Source: Eleginops maclovinus
Taxonomy: Eukaryota > Chordata > Actinopteri > Perciformes > Eleginopidae
Length of the DNA: 64,000 nt
Reading direction: 5' to 3'
NCBI RefSeq assembly: GCF_036324505.1
Contig: NC_086352.1
Location: forward strand, 31,266,312-31,330,311
In this document: in pieces, positions 13,115 to 25,387 of the stretch
Position numbering within the stretch: the stretch's first letter is position 1
Layout of the letters: each line of letters starts with the position of its first letter
The notes under the pieces: model-generated
Told to the model about the DNA's origin: nothing
The model's database searches: none
What the model saw: the letters and a program-made list of their open reading frames with translations, nothing else
Position numbers and translations under genes: made by a program

Positions 13115-13475
13115 GAATTGTTTTCAAGTTCAGTTCTTGAGTTAATCTACTTTACACTTCTGGGTATAACTAAGCCCAATCAGTCGCCCTCTACATTTAT
13201 TATTCAGTATAAGTCACTATTGTATATGACTTTTGATAAAAGGCACCAGAAATCCTTATTTGTGTTTATACACACCAGGTATTATCAAGTTAATGGATTT
13301 CAATTCACTATAAAATATAATGCAATATAGACTAGGTCTTTATAGAAAGTGTTACCATTTATTTAAAAGTTTGTTGGTTTTTATGTTACTCTTTGGATGG
13401 TATTTTTGACATCTCATGGAATATTATTTTGGTTTTATTGATGGTTTAAGTTCATGGGGTTTTATTTCCTATGTG
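13115..13475. repeat. Diverged repeat, right copy
   Basis: Partner of 10060-10365, in direct orientation. Non-coding. Confidence 0.65.
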
Positions 13476-14459
13476 ACAACCGCTGTTGTTTCCATGTTTT
13501 ACTAAATTTGACCAGGGATAGCCATCAGATGGCGCTAATCTGTTACTGTAACATCCACACTGCTTATCTTACTTTAATTTTAAGTGGTTCTGCAAGAATT
13601 GTCCAAGGTTTTTTGTATCCTGTTTATACATAAAAAAAACACCCAAAACGTTTTAAAGCTTTCAAACACCTCCCAGCCAATCTGTATATGTTTTGGCCCT
13701 GAGGTTAACCTGCCTTGACGTGCAAAGCAACATTAGCAACATTAACAAACAAAGCCGAAATCCAACCTGATCTCGGAAAAATATGTGAAATGACCACGAC
13801 CCCTATCAGGTTTCCAAAATCTCAGCACATCACTGAACAAAAAGACAAACGCAAACAACCTGACAAACACTGACATTTCACAAAACAAAGAACACAATGA
13901 TTTTACACAACACAAATGAACCTAGAGGCACGACCTGTACATACACAGGAGGAAACACACATTTAAACCTGCAAACATGGACTGTTAGGGTCAGGGGGCG
14001 CTAAGCTAATGACTCTGTGTTATGACCTTTGACGTGTGTTTTTTGCATATTCAAATGAAACCTGCAACAGATTGGGTGTAATTTGACACCCAAATTTGCA
14101 GCATTGATCAACAGCAATGCTTACCTTAAAAGAGACAGAGAGCCACACAGTCCAAATGGAGCTCATAACAGTTCAAAATCCAGATTTATTTAACTGTTCT
14201 CTGACCAGTAAAATAATACAACCATGTCTTTTAAGCATAATTCCCTCTGCAATAACTAAATAAACCAATATTTATTAAAAGTAAAAAATACGCGACTAAT
14301 AATAAGAATAAACATCTATCCACATTAAACAAGTTGTCTTATAATGCATAGGCACTGGCAAGTTGTCTTCCTAAACATCACATGCTCACTTTTGCATTTA
14401 AGTCAATAAGAGTATTTTTTATTCCGTAATTTACGACAGCGCGACTGATTAAGGTATTG
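13476..14459. other. Intergenic, nothing recognised
   Basis: A/T-rich spacer downstream of the first adhesion GPCR gene. No exon or delimited element was seen. Confidence 0.5.
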
Positions 14460-14465
14460 TTTATT
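14460..14465 (-). terminator. Polyadenylation signal of adhesion GPCR A
   Basis: AATAAA on the minus strand, about 85 nt past the stop codon at 14548. Confidence 0.6.
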
Positions 14466-14547
14466 GTTATAAGTTATCTTTTAACTGCATATGTACAGAG
14501 AGTTATAACACCTAATATAGGCAATACTACATTTGTAGCTGTGAATA

Positions 14548-17500
14548 TCAGTTATTGAAACTGGTAGTCATCACTTTCTGAGAGGAAGGGTCTCTGCTAG
14601 AGGAGCTATGATCAGTTCGAGGCTTACAGGTCAAAGCCACGGACCACAGGAACATAAACACACCTGAGAAGGAGAAAGAAAATGCTGATCATTCTGAATA
14701 TACTGTTAATAGCACAATGGATACTTTATATGAAGATCTTCAAATACTGACCCTGCAAGGAGTTTAGTATAGTGAACAGGTAGATCCCAGAGTAGGAGAT
14801 GTAGGTGGTGCTCGCTAACCCCCAGGGTAAGCCAAGCACACAGCTGAGGCCCAGCACTGTGGTACAGTCCTTCCATAACCTCTCTCTGTTCATCTTCTTC
14901 CAGCCACTGCTGCCTCCACCTCTTGCCCTCAGCCTCCACAGCTTAAACACTACCAACCCCAGCATGCAGATATTACACAGTATAACCAGGGAGGGGAAGG
15001 CCACTGTAGTGACGTAGCTGACTAAAAGCCTATGGGGGAACTTACTGCTCATCCAGCATCTGCAAGTTAGAAGAAAAAGAAAACGAAAATCACATTTTAA
15101 TTCCAAATAACATGTAAAGCATAACATGTTTTTGCTTGCAACCTCCCGTGTGTTTGAATATTTAAAATCACAAAAAATTAATCTTGGTTTCTTACATCTG
15201 TGATGTTGAAATGGGCTTGGTGTCATCTTTAACATCCAAACTGTATTTGCCATAAACATCTAAAATCCCACAAATCCCGGCAATCAGTGTAGGAATACCT
15301 GAGTAAAAACACGACAAATACAGAAGTTACTTCAACAAACTCTGACTTCAGAACAGAACACAGCTCCTTCTTGGATTAATGTTTATTATCAAGAGATGTT
15401 TATTAAAATACAAAAGAATATCTAAAAAGAATTAATATGTTATTAATAAGGAATTGTCTAATTTTCCCTGGACCCTATTTTTGATGCGCTCTGGCTTTGT
15501 AGTACCAAATGTAGCCCCAATTTAAAAACTGTTGTTCCCGTTAGTCACTTATACTCAAAAAATGTAACATAAGGTTTCAGCCTTAATACCAAATTCAACT
15601 TTCAGATGACAGAAACACAGACTCACCCCATCCGACCAGACTGAGCTTCAGCAGGTATCTCCTGACGTAGATGTTGAAGACTCGGACCAAGAGAAGATAG
15701 AGGTGAAATCCTTCCAGCGCCAGCCAGCAAACAGTGGCCAGCAGCGACCAGTGTAAGAAGAGACCCAGACCCTTGCACACCCAGCCCTCCTCATCCTGCC
15801 ACACCCAGAAGCTGCACAGCAGGAAGCTGAGGTGGAGGCAGAGCAGCGCCCCTGATAATTGCAAATGCACACCGATAGCCTTCTCAGGACGCTGCCGTCT
15901 GAAAGGAAAAAGTAGTCATTATGTGACAAACATTTTTATATTGCCTATTTAGCAGATACAGTAACATGTATTCAGCTATTTCTGGAGTAAATTTGCCATA
16001 GGCCAAATGATGGTAAGCCTCTGGGATTAAGGGGCAATGTTTTCATTTGTTCAGAGTAGACTTTTACAGTCGGTACTTTAAGTTTATTTTAATGCTAATA
16101 CCTTTGTACCTTTACTTGGGTTACATTTTCAATTGCAGGACTTTTACTTGTAACAGAGTATTCCTACACTCTGGTACTTCTACTTTTACTTCCTTACAAG
16201 ATCTAAGTACGACTTCCACCTCTGAAACTAGCAGAGCGCTTCTGAACTATGACACATATAAATCATTTGCACTTCCACAAACTTAATTCTGTTTAAAAGA
16301 AAACATTTTCCTAACAGGAACTTTGACCAACCATAGAGACTGTTTGAACGACAATGTTCTACCACAAACCTCTGCAACCAATAACACCAATCTGTTCAGC
16401 AAGAGTAACACACTTCCTCACTTAAAGTCTCATAGTTGTTTTATCTGGCAGCCATCGACATTGCATACTCTGTATATCTGCAAAATTCAAACCATTTGTT
16501 GAATTTATAACTCATGATCACATCCATTTTGCTAACCTCACAGAAATGTCTAATGTGAAGTGTGTGTTATTATAAGATTATTGCTTTAGTTGACATAAAG
16601 TACAAGTGTCATGTTTGATTTTATTTTACTATACTATAACTTAGTTAAAGTTATGGAAATGATCATTTGAAGTGAAAGAATAACTCACTGAAGACATATA
16701 TAGATGATAAGGCTGATGATGGTGAAGAAAATGGAGAGCGCTGAACCAATGTAGGTGATGTAGCTCAGCCTCACAGCATTGAGTTTATCCACTGTTAGCA
16801 CTGGGTTCTGGAACAAGAGAACATTTTTCAATAAAGTCAAATTAATGTGTTTTAAGTTTATTAGTCACATGGGAGCTTTTTGAGTAGACATATTGTAAAT
16901 ATATGAAATAGAAATACTTGGAACTTGCAGAAACACTTCCAATAATGTCCCTATTTATAAAACATTATATGCAAGCATGTGTAATCATCAATAGAGTATA
17001 GTAGTGATACATCATACGTTAAAATGTCATATCATGCATTATAATCGCCTGATGATGAGCATTATCATATTGGAAATGATAGGTATGTTAATAATGCAGA
17101 AACAGGCTTGCAAAAACATGTCAATGAATGACCAGGAGGTATGGAAGTGTTGTGATTATGCTATAAAGCACTTTGATTACTATGAGTGCTTATAACTATA
17201 ACTGCTAAGTAATTTTAAGCAGAAAATCACGCATTAGAAATATATTTCTAATGCATTAGACATCTGTGTCATAGAAAGTGTTATGCCCTGTAAAAAACTG
17301 TTCCATACAGTACAACTATTTTGAAACTTTGCATTTGAAAGTTGGCATGGAAATGCTGGAAAATTAATAAATAAATATATCCAGTAAAAGATTAAAATAT
17401 ATGTTAATAAAATATATATTTATGCTATCTAAGGTGACTGTGAATATGAAAGGCCCATTATAAGCTAATTCAAATGCAACATTATTGTTTTTAAGTAACT

Positions 17501-20500
17501 ATCCAATTATGAAAGATTGCTATGAATTTAATAATCTATTTTGTTTACAGAAAGCCCTAACACCCACAAACTAGCCAAACCTGCTGTTTTATGCACTACT
17601 TCAACATTTGCTCTCATGTTTTCTTTTTCTTATTTTCACTTGAACAATGGTTGGCATGTGGCTGACAAAAACAAATATATTTTACCATAAGCACAGCAAA
17701 GAAGCTCAGGTGGTTGCAGCTACAAATATGCTCCGATCCATTGTCAACGGTTTCACATCCATCTGTGCTCCAATCACCTAAAAACACAAATATAATTAAG
17801 AAATCCTCTTTTATTTAAATTAAAATAAGAATTTAGGCTGGCATGTGTGACCTACCTGTTCCATCGTTAAGCTGTGACTCCTGCCAAAACACACAAGTCC
17901 CATTTTCTACCTGAAACATAAAGACATGCATTAAAAATAAAAGCAAAGCAGATCGGTACGTAATCAAACTGCAATTATTTTACAGCTGGTTGTGTTGTGT
18001 ACATTTTTGTTGTGTTTGAAGATTAATCTGACGGGTTGTGTGAGGTTTCTGACAGGCTGGCTCCCTGCCCTCACTGCCAGGACTAACCCCCCCAGAACTT
18101 GTTTGATGACTGGTATGACCCGTCTCCCTTTTCTCATCCTAGGGGGGCTCAGCTGCAGAGACAGAGGGAGGGTTAGGGTTAGGGTCAAGTATTCGTATCA
18201 ACGTTAGCTACAGTATCAACCTTTTCCCTCCATTTACATAGTTCACAATGGCTGATTGTGTGTGTACAAAATTGACTGGAATCAATGCAAATTGGCATGA
18301 GGGGAAAGTGCTGCTTTGTATAATTATACAAATGTACACAGTGGTGAAATGATACAAAGTACATACAACATTTTCAGGTATGGCACATGAGTTTTTCCAA
18401 TTTACCGAAAATATAATTCAATTTCACTACGTTTTGGACACAGATACTGTATTTTTAGTGCACTAAAATGATTTAAGATAAGATAAGAGATAAGATAAGA
18501 CAAGATAAGATAAGATGTACCTTTATTAATCCCTGTGGGGAAATTCGAGTGTTTAAGCAGCAACAAAGAGGAAAAACAGTACAGGTTCACACAGGGATAT
18601 GAAACACAAATTTAAAATTTAAAATAAAAATTTCTAAAAAATGAAAATATATATATACAGATGAGTAACAAGAGTATTGTTAAAAATATACACATGTATG
18701 TGTTCAGAACGAGAGTGCAGGTCAAAGTTATTGTGCAAAAGTGCAAGAGTGCAGGCTTTATGTGGTCCAGGTTATTGTCAGTGAGTCACATGTTTAACCC
18801 CTTGTTGTGCAGCCTGATGGCTACAAGCACAAAGGACTTAGTGCTGGGGCGAGGTGGGATGAGTCATATAAAAACACAGACTATGTTTATATGATATCAT
18901 ACAGTACTGTATTAAAAATCTACCTTTTGTTTAAAAAAGTAATTAAAATCTAACTGAATTATAATACTGTGAGGAGGAGCCATTACACTTAATGACTACT
19001 TTTACTTTTGATACTTTAAGGAAAATAAACTAATATTAAGTAACATTTTCAATGAGTAAGTAAAGGATTTAAGTACCACTACTGGATGTCAATCACTTTA
19101 AGTATAGGTTTCTATAAAAATACTTATCTTATCCATTCACCTGAGTTAGACAAGTGCGATCAAGGAGGAACCAGCCTCCCCTGAGAGGAGTCTTCAGAAG
19201 CTACTGACCTTAAAAAAAGTGCTGTTGATCACCGTGGCGACCAGCAGGACTTCCTTCTCAGTCGCAGATCCTCTGCTCTTCTGCAGAGCGGAGGATGGGA
19301 TTCGAACCGTGTGTTCCAGGGTGGGACGCCCCTCTGCCTAAGACATAAATAAGCAAAAATGATAAAAAATAGAATTATTTTTCATGGAAATTCAACTATT
19401 TTGGTTTGGCTTTCAATGCACTAAACTGTATAAATGTTCCAATGAAAGAATACTTTATTTTCAGTTCATGCAACTTTATACTATATTCTCACTGGACAGC
19501 GATTAAGTTACAAACATATGATGATTTTATAGGAATAAAATGCTTTTCTGAAAATTGATCTACCCAACAGTATAGAAAGCATTTAAAACAGCACAGCCTT
19601 TAACATTTACAGCATGTAAAATACAACACATTTTATCAGAATAAGTTATTTCACAGTTTTGATACTTTAAAGGAGCCCTATTCATATTTACAGGTTCATA
19701 TTAGTATTTTGTGTCTCCTCTGTGACATGTCTCCCTGCTCTAATGTTCAAAAAGCTCTTTATTTTTCTCATACTGCCTGTGCTGCAGCACCTTTTTTCAC
19801 CCTCTGTCTGAAACCAGAGCCCAGTCTGCTCTGATTGGTTAGCTTGCCAGCTCTGTTGTGATTGGTCAACCACTTTGAGATGTCCCACCCCTTAGCCTAT
19901 CACGTACAATGTGTTGGAGCACTGGCCATTAAGTGAGACACTTTTGTTATGGAAGTAAACAAAGGAGTCCAATGGAGGCATTTTAGTCAGGGGGGCAGTG
20001 TGTGGGAGAGAAACTCCCTCCGGAGGGAACAGTGATTGATGAAGCAGCTTGCTATTTTTCTTCCGTTTGGCTAATTTGAGTGCATTTCATTTAAACTTCC
20101 GATTGTTTAAAAAAATACATTTGACAAGAGCTGGACGCCAGTTATGACCTCACCTCTTGAGACGAGTTCACCATCAGACGAAGGAAGTTATGTATGAAAC
20201 GGCCTCTTACTCTGCAACTTGTAATATTGGCCTCATAACACCTGCCAACACACATTTCACAATACGAACAGTTACATCAGAATAAGTATGGATTTCCTGT
20301 GAGCCTAATTAAGTTGTCTTTTGACATGACTTTACACAGTCATTTAAGACTTAAGAAAGACATGTTTCAAAAAGAAAAAAGGAGCATCTGGTCTCACATT
20401 CCAGCTTAAAATATATGATTTTGTATACCTGGTCCATAAGGTATCTGTTGCTAGACAATCCTGGAGGACATTTTTACAGTCTTCTGTTGGAATGACAGAG

Positions 20501-21642
20501 AAAAGAAGTGAGAGACAATAAATGACTGACTGTCGGATAAGATAAAACAGTTAGACTTGGTATCATGGACATGTCTATTGCATTATAAACAAATATTGAG
20601 TTGCTTATAGCACTTTGTAATTATATTATGCTAGTGTGTCTTTATTAAACAAGGATCCTGCATAATATATGTTAACATTAAAAAGAAAAGATGATTTATG
20701 CCAGATTATTTCTATCTCAGTCCCAAAGCTGATACAACAATCAACTAAAAGTATTAAATTGTTTAAATAAAAATGTAAAATGGATCAAAGAATACTTCAA
20801 CATTTAATACCAGCACATTTATCACTATTATAGTATTATATGTCATCTTAACTAAAAACTCCAATTACAGTCACGTTAATATGGATAAGACTGCAGTAAC
20901 AAGGCCTTTTTGATTGTGCGTGAAGAAAAGAAGACGTGTTCACAAGTCTGTGCTAAAACTCAAAGGAAACCCATTCCTGTTGCAATCTCACTCTTTAACA
21001 CTAACAGCTCACTATTTAACACTAACTTCCTGCAGTCATTTAGTTGTTCAGTATTTATACTATATAAATGATAACTTTATGCATTAAAACATTATGAAAC
21101 GGCCATAAAATATGTCATGCGTCATCATAATACATTTGAAGTGGTATGATCCTTGTTTTGATCCTTATAAGTCATTATATTATTAGGTGTGTAAGCTGTT
21201 AAGGTACAAGAAAGCACAACCCTCCCATGAGGTATGTAGTTACAATGGATTTAGTCATAGACCTGAAATATTAATGTAGAATTACTTCAAAGTTTATGAA
21301 AGGTCAAGATAAATAAAAATAAATGAAGACTTTAGCAGCTATTCTAGACAAAGACTTCCTCAAAATGTTAACAGCTAAAAGCTAACATACATACTCAGGG
21401 GAACTCCGGTTTTCGTTGTTGCACAAGTGGTTGTGAAAGAGTCTCTAACACCATCAGGCAGAACATCCTGATTCACTGTCTCTTTTTTGTTTCCATTTGT
21501 ATTTCCACGACCTAAATCGAACATGTCAATGGTCATTGTCTTGTAAAGCACACAACCATAAACATAAACTTATGAACAACTCACCCCCAGCTTGGATCGA
21601 AGGAAAACACAACATTGTGAGGAGACACAGAGTGATCCTCAT
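14548..21642 (-). CDS. Adhesion G-protein-coupled receptor, ADGRG group (receptor A)
   Basis: Thirteen exons join in phase to 553 aa: 21585-21642, 21395-21511, 20429-20483, 20154-20241, 19209-19337, 18003-18152, 17856-17910, 17686-17777, 16689-16807, 15627-15898, 15196-15298, 14752-15059 and 14548-14663. Residues 1-17 are a signal peptide (MRITLCLLTMLCFPSIQA). A short Cys-containing region and a GAIN domain follow. The GPS reads CSCNHLSFFAVLM, so self-cleavage is expected between L241 and S242, which exposes the tethered agonist SFFAVLM. Seven membrane segments follow: TM1 about 263-287; TM2-TM3 in the 272-nt exon with SLLATVCWLALEGFHLYLL; TM4 in exon 11; TM5-TM6 in exon 12 with VLGLSCVLGLPWGLAS; TM7 begins at FTILNSLQG. 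The Ser/Thr-rich tail ends SFNN. All splice sites are GT-AG and there are no stops. The layout fits GPR114/GPR97-type receptors, but I cannot assign the ortholog. The neighbouring minus-strand receptors show it belongs to a tandem family. Confidence 0.93.
18460..18560. repeat. GATAA tract and TTTATTAATCCC repeat tail
   Basis: Repeats of AAGATAAGAT are followed by ACCTTTATTAATCCCTGTGG and GGGAAATTC, the common tail of a fish retroposon or LINE 3' end. It lies in the intron between exons 5 and 6 of receptor A. Confidence 0.6.
19670..20140. repeat. Dispersed repeat, copy 2
   Basis: Partner of 690-1010. It fills much of the intron after exon 4 of receptor A, and its apparent end lies within about 15 nt of that exon's donor at 20154/20153. 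Non-coding. Confidence 0.7.
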
Positions 21643-21739
21643 GGTGTCTCTCTGTTAGTCACTCTCACGTCTTAAGTAACTGTTTTACTGCTCGGTACTG
21701 AGGTTAGCTCGCTTATGAGCAGTGAGTTTCACATCTGCA

Positions 21740-22032
21740 TACACCTCCTGGCCAAAAAAAATTGTCACACACTTTAGCTTTGATTACGTCCACATTCTCT
21801 GTGGCATCGTTTCCACAAGCTTCAGCAATGTCACAACATCTTTTTCTGTCTTGCATTCATTTTTGTTTCCATTGATGGAATAACCTGGTCCTTCAGTATA
21901 TTCAGGTAGTCAGCTGACCTCATTCTTTGGCCACATAACGTTGCTGAACCTAGACCAGACCAACTGCAGCCATCCCAGATCATAGGCACTTCCCCCACAG
22001 GCTTGTGACCTTCTTTTGGGCCGGGCAGTGTA
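21740..22032. mobile_element. Non-autonomous Tc1/mariner-like element
   Basis: The ends are inverted: the left begins TACACCTCCTGGCCAAAAA, and the right, read on the other strand, begins TACACTGCCCGGCCCAAAA. The element is about 290 bp with no coding frame. It is bounded by TA, as expected for the superfamily. It lies about 100 bp upstream of the start codon of receptor A, where promoter sequence would be expected. Confidence 0.7.
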
Positions 22033-22454
22033 TATCACATGATGGTGGCAGATTATGGGAACACAGCACATATGGGGCAGAAGTGATTCATATCCTCTTA
22101 CAAAGGTTATTTCACAGGAAATCCTAGGTATGTTATGGTGGGGATGAGGTAAAATTCCTCATTGTTGATTTACTGAATTATTAGAGAAACAATTAGATCA
22201 ACAAAGTGTTGATACAAGTAAAGTATATCAATAATAATAATAATAGAGGAAGTTTCTGAATGTTTCTCAATATATGCAAGGAAAAAAAAAGGCATAATGC
22301 TCGACAAGGTCTGACATTTACTGTTTGCTGGGGAAACGAAACCAGACTGCCAACACACATTGTTTTATGTATAGAATTTACTCATGGATTTTTAAAAATG
22401 TCATTTGAGATTTAATCATACACTCATGCACAATATTCAACAGTAGAAAACAGC

Positions 22455-22460
22455 TTTATT
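22455..22460 (-). terminator. Polyadenylation signal of adhesion GPCR B
   Basis: AATAAA on the minus strand, about 230 nt past the stop at 22688. Confidence 0.55.
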
Positions 22461-22687
22461 TCAATCATACTAAAAGCTAAACAAAAAAAATGAATGTTAA
22501 AGTTACAGAGAACAATGTTTGCATCAAGCGTTTACAGTTCACGGAATTTTGTAGTCCAACCTGTCGGGAGGGTGAGATACGGGAGGTTCTAAAGTGAGGG
22601 TTACATGAACGGGGATTACCAGAGTTGCTATGCTATCTATGATGACATCAGGGCTATTTCATCCAGACTGATGGCAGAAAAGGGGAT

Positions 22688-25324
22688 CTAATCAAATTTG
22701 CTTGTCAAAGTCGTCGCAGGAGTGGACGTGGTCAGTCTATCCTCCATGTCTCTCTTCCTCTGCTTCCTGGCTGACTGGCAGATCCACAGGAAGATAAAGA
22801 AACCTTGGTAAAAGAGGCAGAGAAAAGATAGAAGCATTAATGGAGTTACAAGAAGTTTATTAACTTATGTTCCAAATGTTCAACACATCCGGCCTCATTT
22901 GTCTCACAACCCCCCCTCACTTTTGCTACCATTCATCCCTTTCCTCCCTCATCTTTTCCGACATCACTATATCCCTTTATCCCTCCACCATACATCTCTT
23001 CAGCCCCCCCCTACATCTCTTCAGCCTTCTGTCCCTACGTCTCTTTGACCCTTCATCCCTTCTTGTTTACATCCCTTCAAACATTCATTCCTCCCTCCCT
23101 ATATAATAAATTGATGCTGCATCCTTTCCTCCCTATATCCCATCAACCCTTTACCCCTCCCTACTTCCCTTCATCTCTCATCCCTTCCTTCCTCCTACTC
23201 CTCGACTCTTCATCCTTCCCACCTTACTTTAATTCCTGCATTTATCCCTCTGCCACCTGCATCCCTTCATCTTTTATTCCTCTTGCATACTTTTTGTCTT
23301 GTTCTACCGTCTTGGCTTTGATTTAGTTTGGGCAGAAACATGGGATCCTATATCCCTTCCACCTTTCTTCCCTCCCTCCTTACATCCCGTTGACCCTCCA
23401 TCCCTCCTTCCCTACATCCATTTCTCCTTGCACCACTTCATCTAGCACGCTTCCCTCCCTCTCTTTGACATATTTCTCTCTCTACTAGATCCCTCCTTAC
23501 CTATACCCCTTCCTACTCTCTTCCTCTGTTTCCTCTCTACCATTTGTTTAATCTGATGCATACTTTTTGTCTCACACCGGGGTTGCTTGTATTAAGTTTT
23601 TGCAGAAACACCCCTGAGATCCATTCCACCTCTCATCCCTAACTGCCTACATCCCTTCCACCTTTCTTCCCTCCCTCCTTACATCCCTTTGACCCTCTAA
23701 CACTCCCTTCCTCTCGACCATCCCTTCCTCGTTACATCCCATCAACCCTTTATCGCTTCATCCCTTCTTATGTCCCTTCCTCCCTACATCCCTTAATAAA
23801 TCCATATATCCATCCATCCCTACCAACATCCCTTCATCTCTCATCCCTCCTTTTCCCACTCCTTGACCCTTCACACTACTTACTTCTGTTCATCCATTTA
23901 TCAATCTAACAATACACCCTGTCTGACCAAGTCTCCTTTGTCCTCTCTTCCTGTTTACTCTCATCTTTCTATTTAATCTAGTGCATATGTCTCATTCTAG
24001 GGACGGTCTGGGGGCTTATATTTGGTTCAGGCAGCAACACATGAGAGATCTTTAACCCCTTCATCCCACCCTCCCTACATCCCTTTGATCCTTCATCCTT
24101 TCCGCCATACTTCCCTTTAACCATTCATCCATTCTGCCATAATGTACATCCCTTCATCCAGCCAACCATCCATACCTCCCTGCATCCCTTCATTCCTCCC
24201 TCCACAATAATAAATAGTATTTATATACAGTAGCACTTTTCTCGGATTTAAAGTCGCTGACCTTTCATCCCTTCTTCCGTACATCCCTTCATCTTCTCTT
24301 CATACTTTCCCTTACATTTAGAAGTGGTAACATCCAATACTTTTTATGAGTAAATCTTATAGAAAGTATAAGACACTTTTGGCCATATCATTGTGGCTTA
24401 GTCCTTGCTAGTGAAAATCAGTTTGAAGATACGTTAACAAAAGACAAACAGAAGTGACAGCAGACCTTGGGAGGAGTTGAGGATGCAGAACAGGTAGAGG
24501 ATGGGATAGTTGACATATCCTGATCCCAGGAAGGCCAGGCCCCAGGTGGTCCCCATCAGGCAGGTGAGACCCATCACAGTGAGGCATCTCCTGCAGGTCT
24601 CTCTGAACCTCTGGGAGTCTCTCACAGTCTTCCCCTCAACCCTTTCCCCTAGCTTCGAACTGGCCCAAGACACTTGTTTCATCTTACAGATGTTTGAGAC
24701 CACTGTCAATAGTATGCCAAGGTTGAAGATGAATATGAGAGTGAAATACACCAGGTTCAAGGAGTAGAAGTACGAATCATCTTTGATCCAGCAGCTATGG
24801 GAAGGAAAGACTACAGTCAGAATATAGTTTAACAACAGATAATGAAAGAAAAACAGACAGTGCACTCAGTGGAGTTACGTCTGTATTCTCTCCTTCAAAT
24901 ATTTTGAATTCTAAGGCCTTTTTTATTCTAATTCAAGCCACAGCAATTCTACTTTATACCCTCTGTATGTCATTTACATCTTGTCATATTAATAAGAATT
25001 GATCATTTTATGTACGAGATGTTCTAAATAAAAGAGATGTTTTGTGTGGACATGTGGACCCTTCCTAACATAAATGGAACATGAACATACACATTATAAA
25101 TACTACACGTTATCATGCTGTGTGATTGTGATGGAGCACATTTAGAAGCCTTAATTTATGTTGTTTAAAAATGTAAGTAAGTTCTAGCTAAAAGCAGATA
25201 TCACGTCCTTACATGTCGTTAGTTTTGTTTAGTTCAGCCATGGTAATTTCTGTGAGTCCGTACAACTGTTTAAAATCTCTCATGCCCAAAGAGACTGCCA
25301 CGATTATACCAGGGATCCCTGAAA

Positions 25325-25387
<63 letters not shown>

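Noticed and set aside
18157..18190. GGTTAGGGTTAGGG, possible interstitial telomere repeat
   Set aside because: Only about two and a half units, overlapping the start of an intron next to receptor A exon 6; too short to mean anything.
22867..23326. Plus-strand Ser/Pro-rich open frames
   Set aside because: They are readings of the CATCCCTT tract; no other evidence of a gene.
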